Below, piece by piece: positions 15,889 through 25,095 of a DNA stretch of 64,000 nt (its first letter is position 1; the number at the start of each line of letters is the position of its first letter). Below the pieces are notes generated by a model. That model searched no databases and was not told where the DNA came from. It saw nothing but the letters and a program-made list of their open reading frames with translations. Location: the NCBI RefSeq assembly GCF_042666875.1, contig NZ_JBHTCX010000002.1, positions 372,001 through 436,000 on the forward strand, given 5' to 3'. This DNA is from Brachybacterium sp042666875. Its GTDB lineage: Bacteria; Actinomycetota; Actinomycetes; Actinomycetales; Dermabacteraceae. A program made the translations under genes and the position numbers.

Positions 15889-17046
15889 ATGACCCTCATC
15901 CATCCGCGCAGCCTGGAGCGCTGGCAGGAGTGGCGCGGCAGCCGGAGCCGGACCGACGCCGCGCGAGCTGCCGTGGCCGGCCTGGTGCGCTCCGCGCGAC
16001 CGGGGAAGGCGGCCCGGACAGCACGGGAGAGCACCGGCGCGGCCGCGACCTCGCTGGTGCTGCACTCCCGCTCGGGCGAGGGCAGCGGCCGGATCCTGGT
16101 CGGCGTCGACTCCGCCACGGCCACCGCCCGCGACGCTCTGCTCACCGCCCTGCCCTACCTCCACGTTCCCGTGGACGTGCTGGCACCGGCGTCGATCGAG
16201 CTGCCCGAGCTCGCCGACACCGACTGGGAGCGCGAGAACCTCCCCGCGGCGCGCGCCGGTCTCGAGGGCCGCGGCATCACCTCGGCCATCACGCTGGGAT
16301 GGCACCTGCCCGTGGGCCGGCTGGTCCACGAGTGGGCGCTGGAGGCCGACGTCCCCAGTGCCGTCGTCCAGCACACCGCCGTGACCCCGTACACGCCGCC
16401 GCTCCCACCGCAGACCACCCTGCTGGCGTGGAGCGACGCCGACGCCGAGTTCCACCGCTCCGGCCGCGACGACCTCGAGGTGCGCACCGTCGGCTCCCAA
16501 TGGCTGTGGCAGGCCGCGCACGACGTGGCCGGTCCCGCCGGGACGGGCCACGCGATCGCCGGGACCGGCCCTGCCCCCGATGAGGCCGGCACAGTCGCGG
16601 GCGAGAGCGACCGCAGTGATGAGCGCCCCGTGTTCCTCGGCCAGCTCGACGCCCTCGAGCTGCCCCGCCGGATCACCGCCGGCGCCGCGTACTCCGTCTG
16701 CCGCTCCGCCGGTGCCTCGTACCGGCCCGGGCCGGGCGAGAGGGACCCCGTCGCCCGCGGCGTCCACACCGTGCTGCGCCGCCGCGGCATCGATCTCGAG
16801 GACCCGGCCGCGACGGTGGCGGAACTGTGCCGTCCGGTCGTCTCGGTGTTCTCCCCCGAGGTGCTCGAGGCTGCGGTGCGGGGCCTGCCCGCCTGGGTCC
16901 ACGCCCCGCGCGCCCCGTCGTGGGTGCACGAGTACTGGGAGCGGTACGGGATGCGCCGCGCCGGCGGCCCCGCGACCCCCGCGCCGCCGGTAGCGGCCGA
17001 CGAACCCGCTCGCCTGATCGCCCAGATTCTCGAGGGCGGTGCGTGA
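15889..17046 (+). CDS. Conserved hypothetical, glycosyltransferase-like (GT-B) protein
   Basis: A 385-residue soluble protein I cannot assign to a named family. Rossmann-like segments (GRILVGVDS, VDVLAPASI) and a VVQHTAVTPYTPPLPPQT stretch followed by LLAWSDADAEF resemble the acceptor/donor cleft of GT-B enzymes such as glycerophosphate or surface-polymer transferases. The C-terminal part (RPVVSVFSPEVLEAAV ... WVHEYWERYG) also has that flavour. This is inference from motif appearance. It starts at ATG 15889 after GGCGGGAG and overlaps manA by 4 bp (GTGA), so the three genes poxB, this one and manA are probably co-translated. A role in mannose-containing surface glycan synthesis would fit. Confidence 0.6.
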   Translation: MTLIHPRSLERWQEWRGSRSRTDAARAAVAGLVRSARPGKAARTARESTGAAATSLVLHSRSGEGSGRILVGVDSATATARDALLTALPYLHVPVDVLAPASIELPELADTDWERENLPAARAGLEGRGITSAITLGWHLPVGRLVHEWALEADVPSAVVQHTAVTPYTPPLPPQTTLLAWSDADAEFHRSGRDDLEVRTVGSQWLWQAAHDVAGPAGTGHAIAGTGPAPDEAGTVAGESDRSDERPVFLGQLDALELPRRITAGAAYSVCRSAGASYRPGPGERDPVARGVHTVLRRRGIDLEDPAATVAELCRPVVSVFSPEVLEAAVRGLPAWVHAPRAPSWVHEYWERYGMRRAGGPATPAPPVAADEPARLIAQILEGGA

Positions 17047-18251
17047 GCATTCTGGGCCTGGACGGCCGGCTGCAGCATTACGCCTGGGGATCGACGACGG
17101 CGCTGCCGGAGTTCCTGGGCCGCGAGGCGGACGGCACCCCGTGGGCCGAGGCCTGGTTCGGCGCGCATCCGCTGGCTCCCGCGACGATCCCCGGCGGCGG
17201 GCGCCTGGACGAGGTGATCGCCGCGGACGGCCCGGCCCTGCTGGGGGAGGACGTCGGCCGCGCCTTCGGCGGCCACCTGCCGTTCCTGCTGAAGGTGATC
17301 GCCCCCGAGCGGCCGCTGTCCCTGCAGGTCCATCCCACGCGCGAGCACGCCGCGGAATCCTTCGCCGCGGAGAACGCCGCCGGGCTCGCCCTGGACTCCC
17401 CGCGCCGCACCTACCGCGACGCGAACCATAAACCGGAGATGCTCGTCGCCCTGACCCGCTTCACCGCGCTGTGCGGATTCCGCACCCCGCGCCGGGCTGC
17501 CGCGATCCTCGAGGGGCTGGGCACCGACCTCACCGATCGGCTGCACGGGCTGCTGGTCGGCAGCCCGACGGCCCACGGCATGCGCGCCGCCTTCCGCACC
17601 CTGGTCTCCGCGTCCATGCGCCCGACGGCGGAGGAGGTCGCCGAGGTGGTCGCTGCCTGCCGGGAGCGGTCGGCGGCTGGCAGCTCGCCCTCACCCCGGA
17701 TCGACCGGTTCGTCTCGCTGCTGGCCGAGCACCACCCGGGCGACCCCGGCGTCGTCGCCGCGCTGCTGCTGAACCCGGTGACGCTGGAGCCCGGGGAGGC
17801 GATGTTCGTCCCTCCCGGGGCGCTGCACGCCTACCTCCACGGCATGGGCCTGGAGGTCATGGCCGCCAGCGACAACGTGCTGCGAGCCGGACTGACCCCG
17901 AAGAAGGTGGACGCCGACGAGGTCCTCCAGTGCGTCTCCGTCACCGCCGCGCCCCCGCTGCGCGTCGCCCCCGAGCGGCAGAACGCCACGTCGATCGCCT
18001 ACTACGCGCCCGTCGACGACTTCGAGCTCGCCCTCACCGAGCTCTCGGACCCTACCGGTCCGCCGCAGCCGTGCCATCCGATCCCCGGGACCGGGCCGAG
18101 GATCGTGCTCGGGCTCGAGGGGGAGGTCCTGCTGGGCACGCGCGGCGGCACGCACCTGCTGCCCGCGGGCGGCGCCGCATTCGTCCCGGCGGCCGACGGG
18201 CCCCTGCGGGCCGGTGGCAGGGGCAGGTTCGCGCAGGCCAGCGTGCCCTGA
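17043..18251 (+). CDS. manA: Mannose-6-phosphate isomerase, class I
   Basis: A 402-residue cupin-fold isomerase interconverting fructose-6-phosphate and mannose-6-phosphate, the entry to GDP-mannose. Visible motifs: QHYAWGS near the N-terminus, the zinc ligands in LQVHPTREHA and NHKPEM, and the signature PPGALHAYLHGMGLEVMAASDN followed by GLTPKKVD. GTG 17043 overlaps the TGA of the preceding gene. It converges on the MauE-thioredoxin gene, with only 3 bp between the two stop codons. Confidence 0.93.
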   Translation: MSILGLDGRLQHYAWGSTTALPEFLGREADGTPWAEAWFGAHPLAPATIPGGGRLDEVIAADGPALLGEDVGRAFGGHLPFLLKVIAPERPLSLQVHPTREHAAESFAAENAAGLALDSPRRTYRDANHKPEMLVALTRFTALCGFRTPRRAAAILEGLGTDLTDRLHGLLVGSPTAHGMRAAFRTLVSASMRPTAEEVAEVVAACRERSAAGSSPSPRIDRFVSLLAEHHPGDPGVVAALLLNPVTLEPGEAMFVPPGALHAYLHGMGLEVMAASDNVLRAGLTPKKVDADEVLQCVSVTAAPPLRVAPERQNATSIAYYAPVDDFELALTELSDPTGPPQPCHPIPGTGPRIVLGLEGEVLLGTRGGTHLLPAGGAAFVPAADGPLRAGGRGRFAQASVP

Positions 18252-18254
18252 CGC

Positions 18255-19385
18255 TCAGGTCGCTCGGTCCTGCGGCGCCGGCAGCTGCGCGTCGTCCGTG
18301 GCCTCCGGCAGCTCTCCGTCCTCCGGGGCGGCGGGCAGCTCCCCGTCCTCCTGGGCGAGGCGGAGCTGTTCGCGGATCTCGTCGACGAACTCGATCACCG
18401 CGGTGCCGCCGGTGACGGGGCCACCCGCGAGCAGCCCGTCGGCCCCCAGCAGCACCGCGCAGGGAGCGGTGCGTCCCCCGAGCGCCTCCCGGGCACTGAA
18501 CTGCGGGTCGTAGAGCACGTGCTCGCCCACGCGCTGGGTGGTGCGCTCGCGCAGCTGCTCCACGGGCCGCGAGAAGGCGACCTTGACCTGCATGTAGGCG
18601 GAGAGGTCGCGATGCCAGCCGGCCACCTGGTCGATCACGCGCTCACACGGGCCGCACCCCTCGGAGACGAACACCAGCAGTACCGCCTGCCGGGCGCTGA
18701 GCCGGCGCAGGGTGAACAGCTCCCCGGAGCGCTCCTGGAGCACGCCCGCGGGAATCGCCGCGCGCTCATAGTCCAGCAGCTCGTCCTGCTCGACCTCCTC
18801 GCCGCCGGAGGCCGACGGGCTCTGCCCGGCCTTCTCGCTGGCGGGGACCGACCGGGTCTTTCCTGTCTCCGGCTCGAGGCCGCCGAGGGCCAGCCCCGTC
18901 AGCACCACGGCCGTCGCGACCGCGAGCACCCAGGCCAGCAGCGCCAGGGGGTGATACACGAGGATCCGGGTGAGGTCGCCGGCGGCGGCCAACGCCACCG
19001 TGAGCAGTCCCAGCACGCTCAGCAGCACGTTGCGGTACAGCGTGCCGCGGGAGACCGTCGGCGAGCCCAGGGTGCCGAAGCACGAGCACTCCACCGCCTC
19101 GTCGACGGTGAGCGCCCGCGCGATGATCACCAGATACGTCACCATCAGCACGGCGATCAGCCCGGCCACCACCGTCTGCAGCGGCACGACCGGCACCCAC
19201 AGGCCCAGAGCCAGCACGATCTCCGCGACCGGCAGCACCGTGGCGATGACCGGGTGCCACGAGCGGGCGGGCAGGCGCAGCGAGACCATCGCGTCGGCGG
19301 TGATGTCGCGCTGACCGAGCTTGGCCAGCCCGGAGACCAGCAGCGTCATGGTCAGCAGGATCGGCGCGGTGACCAGGACAGTCAT
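18255..19385 (-). CDS. MauE/DoxX-type membrane protein fused to a thioredoxin domain
   Basis: A 376-residue fusion. Residues 1-165 form a MauE-like four-to-five-helix domain with the paired cysteines ECSCFG (Cys100 and Cys102). Residues 215-345 are a TlpA/MauD-like thioredoxin domain with the redox pair CGPC (Cys244/Cys247). The acidic C-terminal tail has a repeated DGELP motif. MauE/MauD proteins handle electrons for disulfide formation or methylamine dehydrogenase maturation (established); no mau genes are nearby, so a general extracytoplasmic disulfide role is more likely. Start ATG 19385 follows GGAG. It is divergent from the aldehyde dehydrogenase gene. Confidence 0.85.
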   Translation of the reverse strand: MTVLVTAPILLTMTLLVSGLAKLGQRDITADAMVSLRLPARSWHPVIATVLPVAEIVLALGLWVPVVPLQTVVAGLIAVLMVTYLVIIARALTVDEAVECSCFGTLGSPTVSRGTLYRNVLLSVLGLLTVALAAAGDLTRILVYHPLALLAWVLAVATAVVLTGLALGGLEPETGKTRSVPASEKAGQSPSASGGEEVEQDELLDYERAAIPAGVLQERSGELFTLRRLSARQAVLLVFVSEGCGPCERVIDQVAGWHRDLSAYMQVKVAFSRPVEQLRERTTQRVGEHVLYDPQFSAREALGGRTAPCAVLLGADGLLAGGPVTGGTAVIEFVDEIREQLRLAQEDGELPAAPEDGELPEATDDAQLPAPQDRAT

Positions 19386-19471
19386 CGCCGCGCTCCGTGG
19401 TGGGGCGAGAGGCGACGGCGGGCGGCTCGGGAGCGGGGGTCGGGCATTCTTCGAGAATATCCCCGAACTCC

Positions 19472-19477
19472 TATCGT
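19472..19477 (+). promoter_or_regulatory. Promoter with -10 TATCGT, leaderless start
   Basis: TATCGT is followed by GGACCC and ATG 19484. A TTCGAG lies 16 bp upstream of the hexamer as a possible -35, inside the small inverted repeat ATTCT-TCG-AGAAT. Confidence 0.5.
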
Positions 19478-19483
19478 GGACCC

Positions 19484-20872
19484 ATGCCGACCCACGATCC
19501 CGCCGCGGACATCACGGCCCTGCGCGAGTCCTTCGACGCCGGCACCACCCGCCGGGTCGAGGCCCGCCTGGCCCAGCTGGAGGCCCTGCGCCGCGGACTG
19601 CGCGCCGAGCACCGCCGCCTGACCAGCGCTCTCGCCGAGGACCTCGGCAAATCCCGCACCGAGAGCGTGATCACCGAGCTCGGGGTCCTGACCCAGGAGA
19701 TCGCGCACGTGCGCCGGCACCTGCGCTCCTGGCTGCGCCCCGAACGGTTCCCGCTGGGGCCGCTGCAGGCGCCCTCCCGGGCCGAGCTGCACCGCGAACC
19801 GCTCGGGCTGGTGCTGGTCATCGCGCCCTGGAACTATCCGCTGAACCTGGCCCTGGCCCCGCTGATCGGCGCGATCGCCGGCGGGAACACCACGATCCTG
19901 ACCCCCAGCGAGCTCGCCCCGGCCACCTCATCGGCGATCGCGCACCTCGTGCGCACGCATCTGGATCCGGCCTGGGTGCGGGTGGTCGAGGGCGGGGCCG
20001 ACGAGACCTCCGCCCTGCTCGAACAGCGCGTCGACCTCATCTTCTACACCGGCGGCAGCACCGTCGGCCGGATCGTCGCCCGCGCCGCCGCGGAGCACCT
20101 GACGCCGACCGTCCTCGAACTGGGCGGGAAGTCCCCGGTCTTCGTCGACGACGGGGTGGATCTGGCACGGACCGCGCGCCGCATCGTGTGGGGGAAGTTC
20201 ACCAACACCGGCCAGACGTGCGTGGCCCCTGACTACCTGATGGCCACCCCGCGCACGGCGACGAAGCTGGTCCCGCACCTGCGGCGGGCCGTGCGGGAGA
20301 TGTACGGCGCCCGGCCCGAGCGCTCCCCGGACTACGGACGCATGATCTCCACCGACCACTTCGACCGTGTGCTGCGCCTGATCGACGACGACAAGGTCGC
20401 CCTCGGCGGCACCGCCGGCGCCGACCGCGCGAGCCGCTACCTCCCGCCGACGATCATGACCGGTGTGGAGCAGGGCGATGCGGTGATGGGGGAGGAGATC
20501 TTCGGCCCCGTGCTGCCGATCCTCCCCGTCGAGGGCCCGGACGAGGCGATCGCCCGGATCCGCGCCGGCGAGAAGCCGCTGACCGCCTACGTGTTCACCG
20601 GTCGCCGGGAGGTCGAGGAACGCTTCACTGCGGAGACCTCCTCGGGCTCCCTGGCGCTGGGGATGACCCTCGCCCACGTCGGCTCACCCACCATGCCGTT
20701 CGGCGGGATCGGCGCCTCGGGCTCCGGTGCGTACCACGGGCGGGCCGGCCTGGAGACCTTCACCCACGCCAAACCGGTGGTCCGCAAACCCCTGCGGCCG
20801 GACACCCTGCGCCTGGTCTACCCGCCCTATCGCGGCCTCAAGCGGAGACTGCTGGGGCGCGTGCTTCGCTGA
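19484..20872 (+). CDS. Aldehyde dehydrogenase (class 3 type)
   Basis: A 462-residue NAD(P)-dependent aldehyde dehydrogenase of the shorter class-3/fatty-aldehyde subgroup: PWNYPLNL substrate/cofactor motif, general base Glu in LELGGKSP, and catalytic Cys in NTGQTCVAPDY. The C-terminal GASGSGAYHGRAGLETFTH motif is typical of the subgroup. Start ATG 19484 is chosen over an upstream in-frame start because the promoter hexamer sits 6 nt before it. Likely role: oxidation of medium-chain or aromatic aldehydes. There is no operon partner, and the next gene is 147 bp away. Confidence 0.92.
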   Translation: MPTHDPAADITALRESFDAGTTRRVEARLAQLEALRRGLRAEHRRLTSALAEDLGKSRTESVITELGVLTQEIAHVRRHLRSWLRPERFPLGPLQAPSRAELHREPLGLVLVIAPWNYPLNLALAPLIGAIAGGNTTILTPSELAPATSSAIAHLVRTHLDPAWVRVVEGGADETSALLEQRVDLIFYTGGSTVGRIVARAAAEHLTPTVLELGGKSPVFVDDGVDLARTARRIVWGKFTNTGQTCVAPDYLMATPRTATKLVPHLRRAVREMYGARPERSPDYGRMISTDHFDRVLRLIDDDKVALGGTAGADRASRYLPPTIMTGVEQGDAVMGEEIFGPVLPILPVEGPDEAIARIRAGEKPLTAYVFTGRREVEERFTAETSSGSLALGMTLAHVGSPTMPFGGIGASGSGAYHGRAGLETFTHAKPVVRKPLRPDTLRLVYPPYRGLKRRLLGRVLR

Positions 20873-21019
20873 CCCGGGTGGAGTGCCTCGCGGCCCGGGC
20901 GACGCGGGAGCCCAGGTTCTCGTCCACAGTCCAGCGCTCGTTCAGGGCGCATCGGGCCGCGCGAGGCTATCGTCGTCGAAGGCCTCTGCAGGCCGATGGA
21001 CCGAAGGAGCGTGCGCGCC

Positions 21020-22423
21020 ATGACCCAACCGCCTCCAGGACTGCCGTCGTTCCCCGGCACCCAGCCGCCGGGAGGAATGCCGCCGGGCAGCCCGCCCTCG
21101 GGTGGACCGCCGCACGGTGGCATCCCCTCGGGGCCCGGGTCACCCGGCCCCTTCGGAGCGTCCCCGAACCCCGGGCCCTCCGGCCGGAGCCGGCCCGAGG
21201 ACCCGAACCTCATCAACGGTGCGACCACGCACGGGGTACTCGGTCGCAGACGGATCCGGCACCCGTGGGAGCTGCCTCTCCTGGCCGTCGGCATCGGACT
21301 GACGGTTCTGACCTATGCCGGGTGGATCGCCCTCATGGTCTCGACCGTCGTGCTGCAGGTCCTGGAGGGTGAGGCGACGGTCAGCGAGCTGTGGCGGTAT
21401 GTGGGGTTCATCCCCTTCGCCCTCCAGCTCGTGGCGATCCTCCCGCTGTTCCCGATCCTGGCCTGGTGGGCGCGTGCGGTGATGTACGCGCGGATGCGGG
21501 CCACGGCCGTGCGCATGAGCCCTACCCAGTTCCCCGAGGGGTATCGGATGGTGGTCGAGGCCGCCCAGCAGTACGGCATGCGCCGGGTCCCCGATGCCTA
21601 CGTGCTGATGGGCAACGGAGTCGTCAACGCCTTCGCCGCGGGCCACGGCTTCCGTCGCTTCGTGGTGATCCACTCGGACATGTTCGAGGTCGGCGGAGAG
21701 AACCGTGACCGGGAGGCACTGCGCTTCGTCATCGGGCACGAGGTGGGCCACCTCGCCGCCGGCCACGTCTCCTACTTCCGACTGGTCTTCGTCAACGTGC
21801 TGCGGATGATCCCGATCCTGGGCTCCGCGTTCTCCCGAGCCCAGGAGTACACGGCCGACAACTTCGGCTACAGCTTCGCGCCGGAGGGTGCACCGGGCGT
21901 GATCGGTGTCCTCTCGGGCGGCAAATACCTCAATGCCGAGGTCAACGTCAACGAGGTCGCCGATCGCGCCGCGACCGATCCCAGCTTCTTCGTCCACTGG
22001 GTCAACTGGCTGTCCTCCCACCCGGTGATCACGTGGCGAGCCCACGCTCTGCGTGATCGCTCCAAGCCCGGGTCCCTGTGGACCCGACCGGGCGGTGCGC
22101 TGTTCCGTTCGCCGCTGCCTCCGGGACACGTGTGGTCCTCGAAGTTCCCCACCCCCGGGGACGCCATGGCCATGCTCGAGGCCGCGGATCGGACCCGGCC
22201 GGCCGGGACCGGCGACCAGTTCGGCCGCTTCCCCGGCGCGGACTACTCCTCACGTCCCCCGCTGCGATCCCTGCAGGTCTCTGCGCCGCTGCTGTCGGAT
22301 CGCACCGACTACGTGATCCCACCGGGACCCTACCGCGACGACGCCGACGGCACGGAGCCCGACGCCGGCGCGGATCCCTTCGGGCGCACAGGGCCGAGAG
22401 GGCCGACGGGATGGACGGGGTAG
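21020..22423 (+). CDS. M48-family membrane metalloprotease (HtpX-like)
   Basis: A 467-residue protein. A Pro/Gly-rich N-terminal tail of about 60 residues is followed by two membrane helices (about 85-112 and 130-155), then the M48 catalytic domain with zinc motif HEVGHLAAGH and the third ligand region in QEYTADNFG. Two further hydrophobic segments flank the catalytic part. HtpX-like proteases degrade misfolded membrane proteins. Start ATG 21020 has GAAGGAG 10 nt upstream; ATG 20996 is an in-frame alternative. A TATCGT at about 20969 may be its -10. Confidence 0.9.
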   Translation: MTQPPPGLPSFPGTQPPGGMPPGSPPSGGPPHGGIPSGPGSPGPFGASPNPGPSGRSRPEDPNLINGATTHGVLGRRRIRHPWELPLLAVGIGLTVLTYAGWIALMVSTVVLQVLEGEATVSELWRYVGFIPFALQLVAILPLFPILAWWARAVMYARMRATAVRMSPTQFPEGYRMVVEAAQQYGMRRVPDAYVLMGNGVVNAFAAGHGFRRFVVIHSDMFEVGGENRDREALRFVIGHEVGHLAAGHVSYFRLVFVNVLRMIPILGSAFSRAQEYTADNFGYSFAPEGAPGVIGVLSGGKYLNAEVNVNEVADRAATDPSFFVHWVNWLSSHPVITWRAHALRDRSKPGSLWTRPGGALFRSPLPPGHVWSSKFPTPGDAMAMLEAADRTRPAGTGDQFGRFPGADYSSRPPLRSLQVSAPLLSDRTDYVIPPGPYRDDADGTEPDAGADPFGRTGPRGPTGWTG

Positions 22424-22494
22424 GAGCTGCCCGGCAGACCTTCCTCCCACCACGAGCGGCGGGCGGCGGCTGAACGGACGCTGGAGGGAGTGCC

Positions 22495-22500
22495 TATCCT
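22495..22500 (+). promoter_or_regulatory. -10 hexamer TATCCT, leaderless GTG start
   Basis: TATCCT, six bases, then GTG 22507. Confidence 0.5.
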
Positions 22501-22506
22501 GCTGAT

Positions 22507-23937
22507 GTGACTCCCGACCCCAACGCACCGGCCCAGACGGTGCGCCGCAAGCCCCTCCTCGCGGTGCTCCTGGCGCCGCTGTTCATGGCACTGGTGGCCG
22601 TGAGCGTCATCAACGTCGCCCTCACCGCCATCGGTGAGAGCCTCGAGGCCGATACGGGCGGGCTGCAGTGGGTGATCTCCGGGTACGCGCTGGCGTTCGG
22701 GATGCTGCTGGTGCCCGCCGGCCGCGCCGGGGACGCCACAGGCAGGCGCCGGATGCTGATCGTCGGCATCGCCGTGTTCACGATCGGCTCCCTGCTCAGC
22801 GGCTTCGCCCCGTCGGTCGAGGTGCTCAACGCCGCCCGCATCCTCCAGGGCGTCGGCTCGGGGCTGCTGAACCCGCAGACGGTCGCGCTGATCCAGCAGC
22901 ACTTCCGCGGCCAGGACCGCGCCCGCGCCTTCGCGCTGCTGGCGACCACGGTCGCCGTCGCCACCGCCGTCGGCCCCGTCATCGGCGGCCTGCTGATCCA
23001 GGTGCTGGGCCCCGACCAGGGCTGGCGATGGATGTTCCTGATGAACGTCCCGATCGGCATCGCCGCCATCGCCGGCGCCTTCAAGGTCATCCCCGACGAC
23101 CACGTCCGGGCTACGCGTCGCCCGGACCTCGACCCCGTCGGCACCGTGCTGCTGTGCGTGGCGATCCTCGGGGTGATGCTGCCGTTCCTCGAGCGCGGCG
23201 TCAGCCCGCTGGTGTGGCTGTCCTTCCCCGTCGGCCTGGCGGTGCTGGGCCTGTGGTGGTGGTGGGAGCAGCGCTACAAGCTCTCCGGCCGGCCGCCGAT
23301 GGTCGACACCGCGATCTTCACCTCCCGCGCATTCCGCAACGGCATCCTCATCGTCTCGATCTACTTCCTCGGCGCCACCAGTGTGTGGATCATCGTGCCG
23401 CTGTACCTGCAGATGCACCTCGAGCACTCCGCCTTCGAGGCCTCCCTGATGGGCCTGCCGTCCTCGGCCGCGGCCGCAGTGACTTCGCAGGTCGCCGGCC
23501 GGTACGTGCTCGCACTCGGCCGCCGCCTGGTGATTGCCGGGTTCGCCATCGCCTTCACCGGCCTGCTGGGCACCGCCCTTCTGGCCGGCTTCGTCGAGAG
23601 CGGGGCGATCGCGTTCTGGTGGCTGGCCGCGCCGCTGATGCTGATGGGCTTCAGTCAGGGCATGATCATCTCGCCGAACCAGACCCTGACCCTGCACTCG
23701 GTCGACCCCCGCTTCGGGGGCGTGGCCGGCGGGATCCTTCAGCTGGGCCAACGCACCGGCGCGGCGATCGGCACCGCGATGATCCCCGGTGTCATCTTCG
23801 CCCTCACCGAGGGCGGCCACGCGTGGCTCGAGGCGTTCATCATCGCGATCGCGATCATCATGGCGCTGACCCTCGTGGCCATGGCCGTCAGCGTCGCCGA
23901 CCGGGCCCGCGAGAAGTCCAGCCCGGGAGCGCTGTGA
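22507..23937 (+). CDS. MFS transporter, DHA2 (14-helix drug exporter) family
   Basis: A 476-residue major facilitator protein with about fourteen helices. Motif A appears as GRAGDATGRRRML after the second helix and motif C as GPVIGGLL in helix 5, both diagnostic of proton-driven drug antiporters. QWVISGYALAF in helix 2 is typical of the EmrB/QacA group. Start is GTG 22507, leaderless. The SDR gene begins 114 bp downstream in the same direction with its own ribosome-binding site. Substrate unknown. Confidence 0.92.
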   Translation: MTPDPNAPAQTVRRKPLLAVLLAPLFMALVAVSVINVALTAIGESLEADTGGLQWVISGYALAFGMLLVPAGRAGDATGRRRMLIVGIAVFTIGSLLSGFAPSVEVLNAARILQGVGSGLLNPQTVALIQQHFRGQDRARAFALLATTVAVATAVGPVIGGLLIQVLGPDQGWRWMFLMNVPIGIAAIAGAFKVIPDDHVRATRRPDLDPVGTVLLCVAILGVMLPFLERGVSPLVWLSFPVGLAVLGLWWWWEQRYKLSGRPPMVDTAIFTSRAFRNGILIVSIYFLGATSVWIIVPLYLQMHLEHSAFEASLMGLPSSAAAAVTSQVAGRYVLALGRRLVIAGFAIAFTGLLGTALLAGFVESGAIAFWWLAAPLMLMGFSQGMIISPNQTLTLHSVDPRFGGVAGGILQLGQRTGAAIGTAMIPGVIFALTEGGHAWLEAFIIAIAIIMALTLVAMAVSVADRAREKSSPGAL

Positions 23938-24051
23938 CGTCGCGGCGGCAGGGCTCTCAGGCGGTGAATCCCGCCGAGGCGCGGGTAGCGTGGCGGGGAA
24001 CAGACAGAAGAGTCTGCACAAGGACCGACCAGCCGCGAGAGGACGATCTCC

Positions 24052-24810
24052 GTGACCACTGACCTCACCTCCCACGACTTCGCCGGCCAGATCGCGATCA
24101 TCACCGGCGCTGCCTCCGGTATCGGCCACGCCATCGCGACCCATCTGGCCGAACGCGGGGCCCGCATCGCCGGCGTCGACATCGCCTCCGGCCTGGATGA
24201 GGCGGTCGCCGCCCTGCCCGGCGCCGGCCACCTGCCCGTGAGCGCGGACATCTCCGACGCGGACGCAGCCTCCGAGGCCGTCTCCCGGGTGACCACGGAG
24301 CTCGGAGCGCCCCACGTCCTCGTCAACTCCGCCGGCATCGGCCGCTTCGCCCCCGGCGAGCAGGTCCCGGCGAAGGACTGGCAGGCCACGCTCGCGGTCA
24401 ACCTCTCCGGCAGCTTCTTCATGGCCCAGGCCGCCGGCCGCGCCATGCTCGAGGCCGGCTACGGGCGCATCGTCTCCATCGCCTCCCAGGCCGCCGAGAT
24501 CGGACTGGCCGAGCACGCCGCCTACTCCGCCAGCAAGGCGGGCATCCTGGGCTTCACCCGAGTGCTCGCGGTGGAATGGGCCTCGCGCGGCGTCGCCGTC
24601 AATGCCGTCTCCCCGACCATCGTCGACACCGCTCTCGCCCGCGAGATCTGGGTGGGGGAGAAAGGGGCGAAAGCCCGCGAGGAGATTCCGGCGGGGCGTT
24701 TCGCCGACCCCGGTGAGGTCGCTTCCCTGGTCGCTTTCCTCGCCGGCCGGGACGCCGCCATGATCACCGGCGAGAATGTGCGCGTCGACGGCGGCCGTTC
24801 CGTGATCTGA
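24052..24810 (+). CDS. Short-chain dehydrogenase/reductase (sugar-alcohol type)
   Basis: A 252-residue classical SDR: nucleotide-binding TGAASGIG (about residues 19-26), NSAG, catalytic Ser in SIASQAAE, and the YSASK motif (Tyr/Lys). The closing TGENVRVDGG is standard. Asp after the second strand (GVDIAS) predicts NAD preference. The overall look resembles GolD/threitol-type polyol dehydrogenases, but substrate assignment is uncertain. Start GTG 24052 has GAGAGGA 8 nt upstream. A terminator-like hairpin follows at 24851-24883. Confidence 0.9.
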   Translation: MTTDLTSHDFAGQIAIITGAASGIGHAIATHLAERGARIAGVDIASGLDEAVAALPGAGHLPVSADISDADAASEAVSRVTTELGAPHVLVNSAGIGRFAPGEQVPAKDWQATLAVNLSGSFFMAQAAGRAMLEAGYGRIVSIASQAAEIGLAEHAAYSASKAGILGFTRVLAVEWASRGVAVNAVSPTIVDTALAREIWVGEKGAKAREEIPAGRFADPGEVASLVAFLAGRDAAMITGENVRVDGGRSVI

Positions 24811-24850
24811 TCCCGGGTCTGCAGTGCCCCTCGCCGAGCTGAGATCCGGC

Positions 24851-24883
24851 CGAGGCCAATAGCCCTTCCAGGGGCTCGCCTCG
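24851..24883 (+). terminator. Hairpin after the SDR gene
   Basis: CGAGGC and AGCCC on the left pair with GGGCT and GCCTCG on the right, about 40 bp past the SDR stop. Downstream, 24900-24960 is unusually AT-rich for this genome (short A runs) and probably carries the promoter of the Rpf-like gene, with an untranslated leader of more than 100 nt. Confidence 0.5.
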
Positions 24884-25095
24884 AAGGACATTTCCTGCGC
24901 GTCCGGTAAAAATCGGGCAAAAACCGCGGTCGGGATTGGTCAGGAAGGCTATTCCCGGTGCTCCGGGCCAGGCAACGTAGAGGGTGCCCCGGTACGGAGC
25001 GCAGGCCACCAGCCCGCAGCAGGGGAGCATCGCCGGTCCGCCGGTCGACAGCTTCCCGCTCCCGCCCCTTCCCCCGTGTCCCGAGGAGCCTTCCC

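Noticed and set aside
22330..24891. 853-codon minus-strand open frame across the MFS and SDR genes
   Set aside because: Shadow of two clear plus-strand genes; composition is Gly/Arg/Asp-rich noise.
24884..25095. Possible c-di-AMP (ydaO-type) riboswitch before the Rpf-like gene
   Set aside because: Actinobacterial rpf genes often have one, but I could not match the conserved core in this leader; a covariance-model search (RF00379) would decide.
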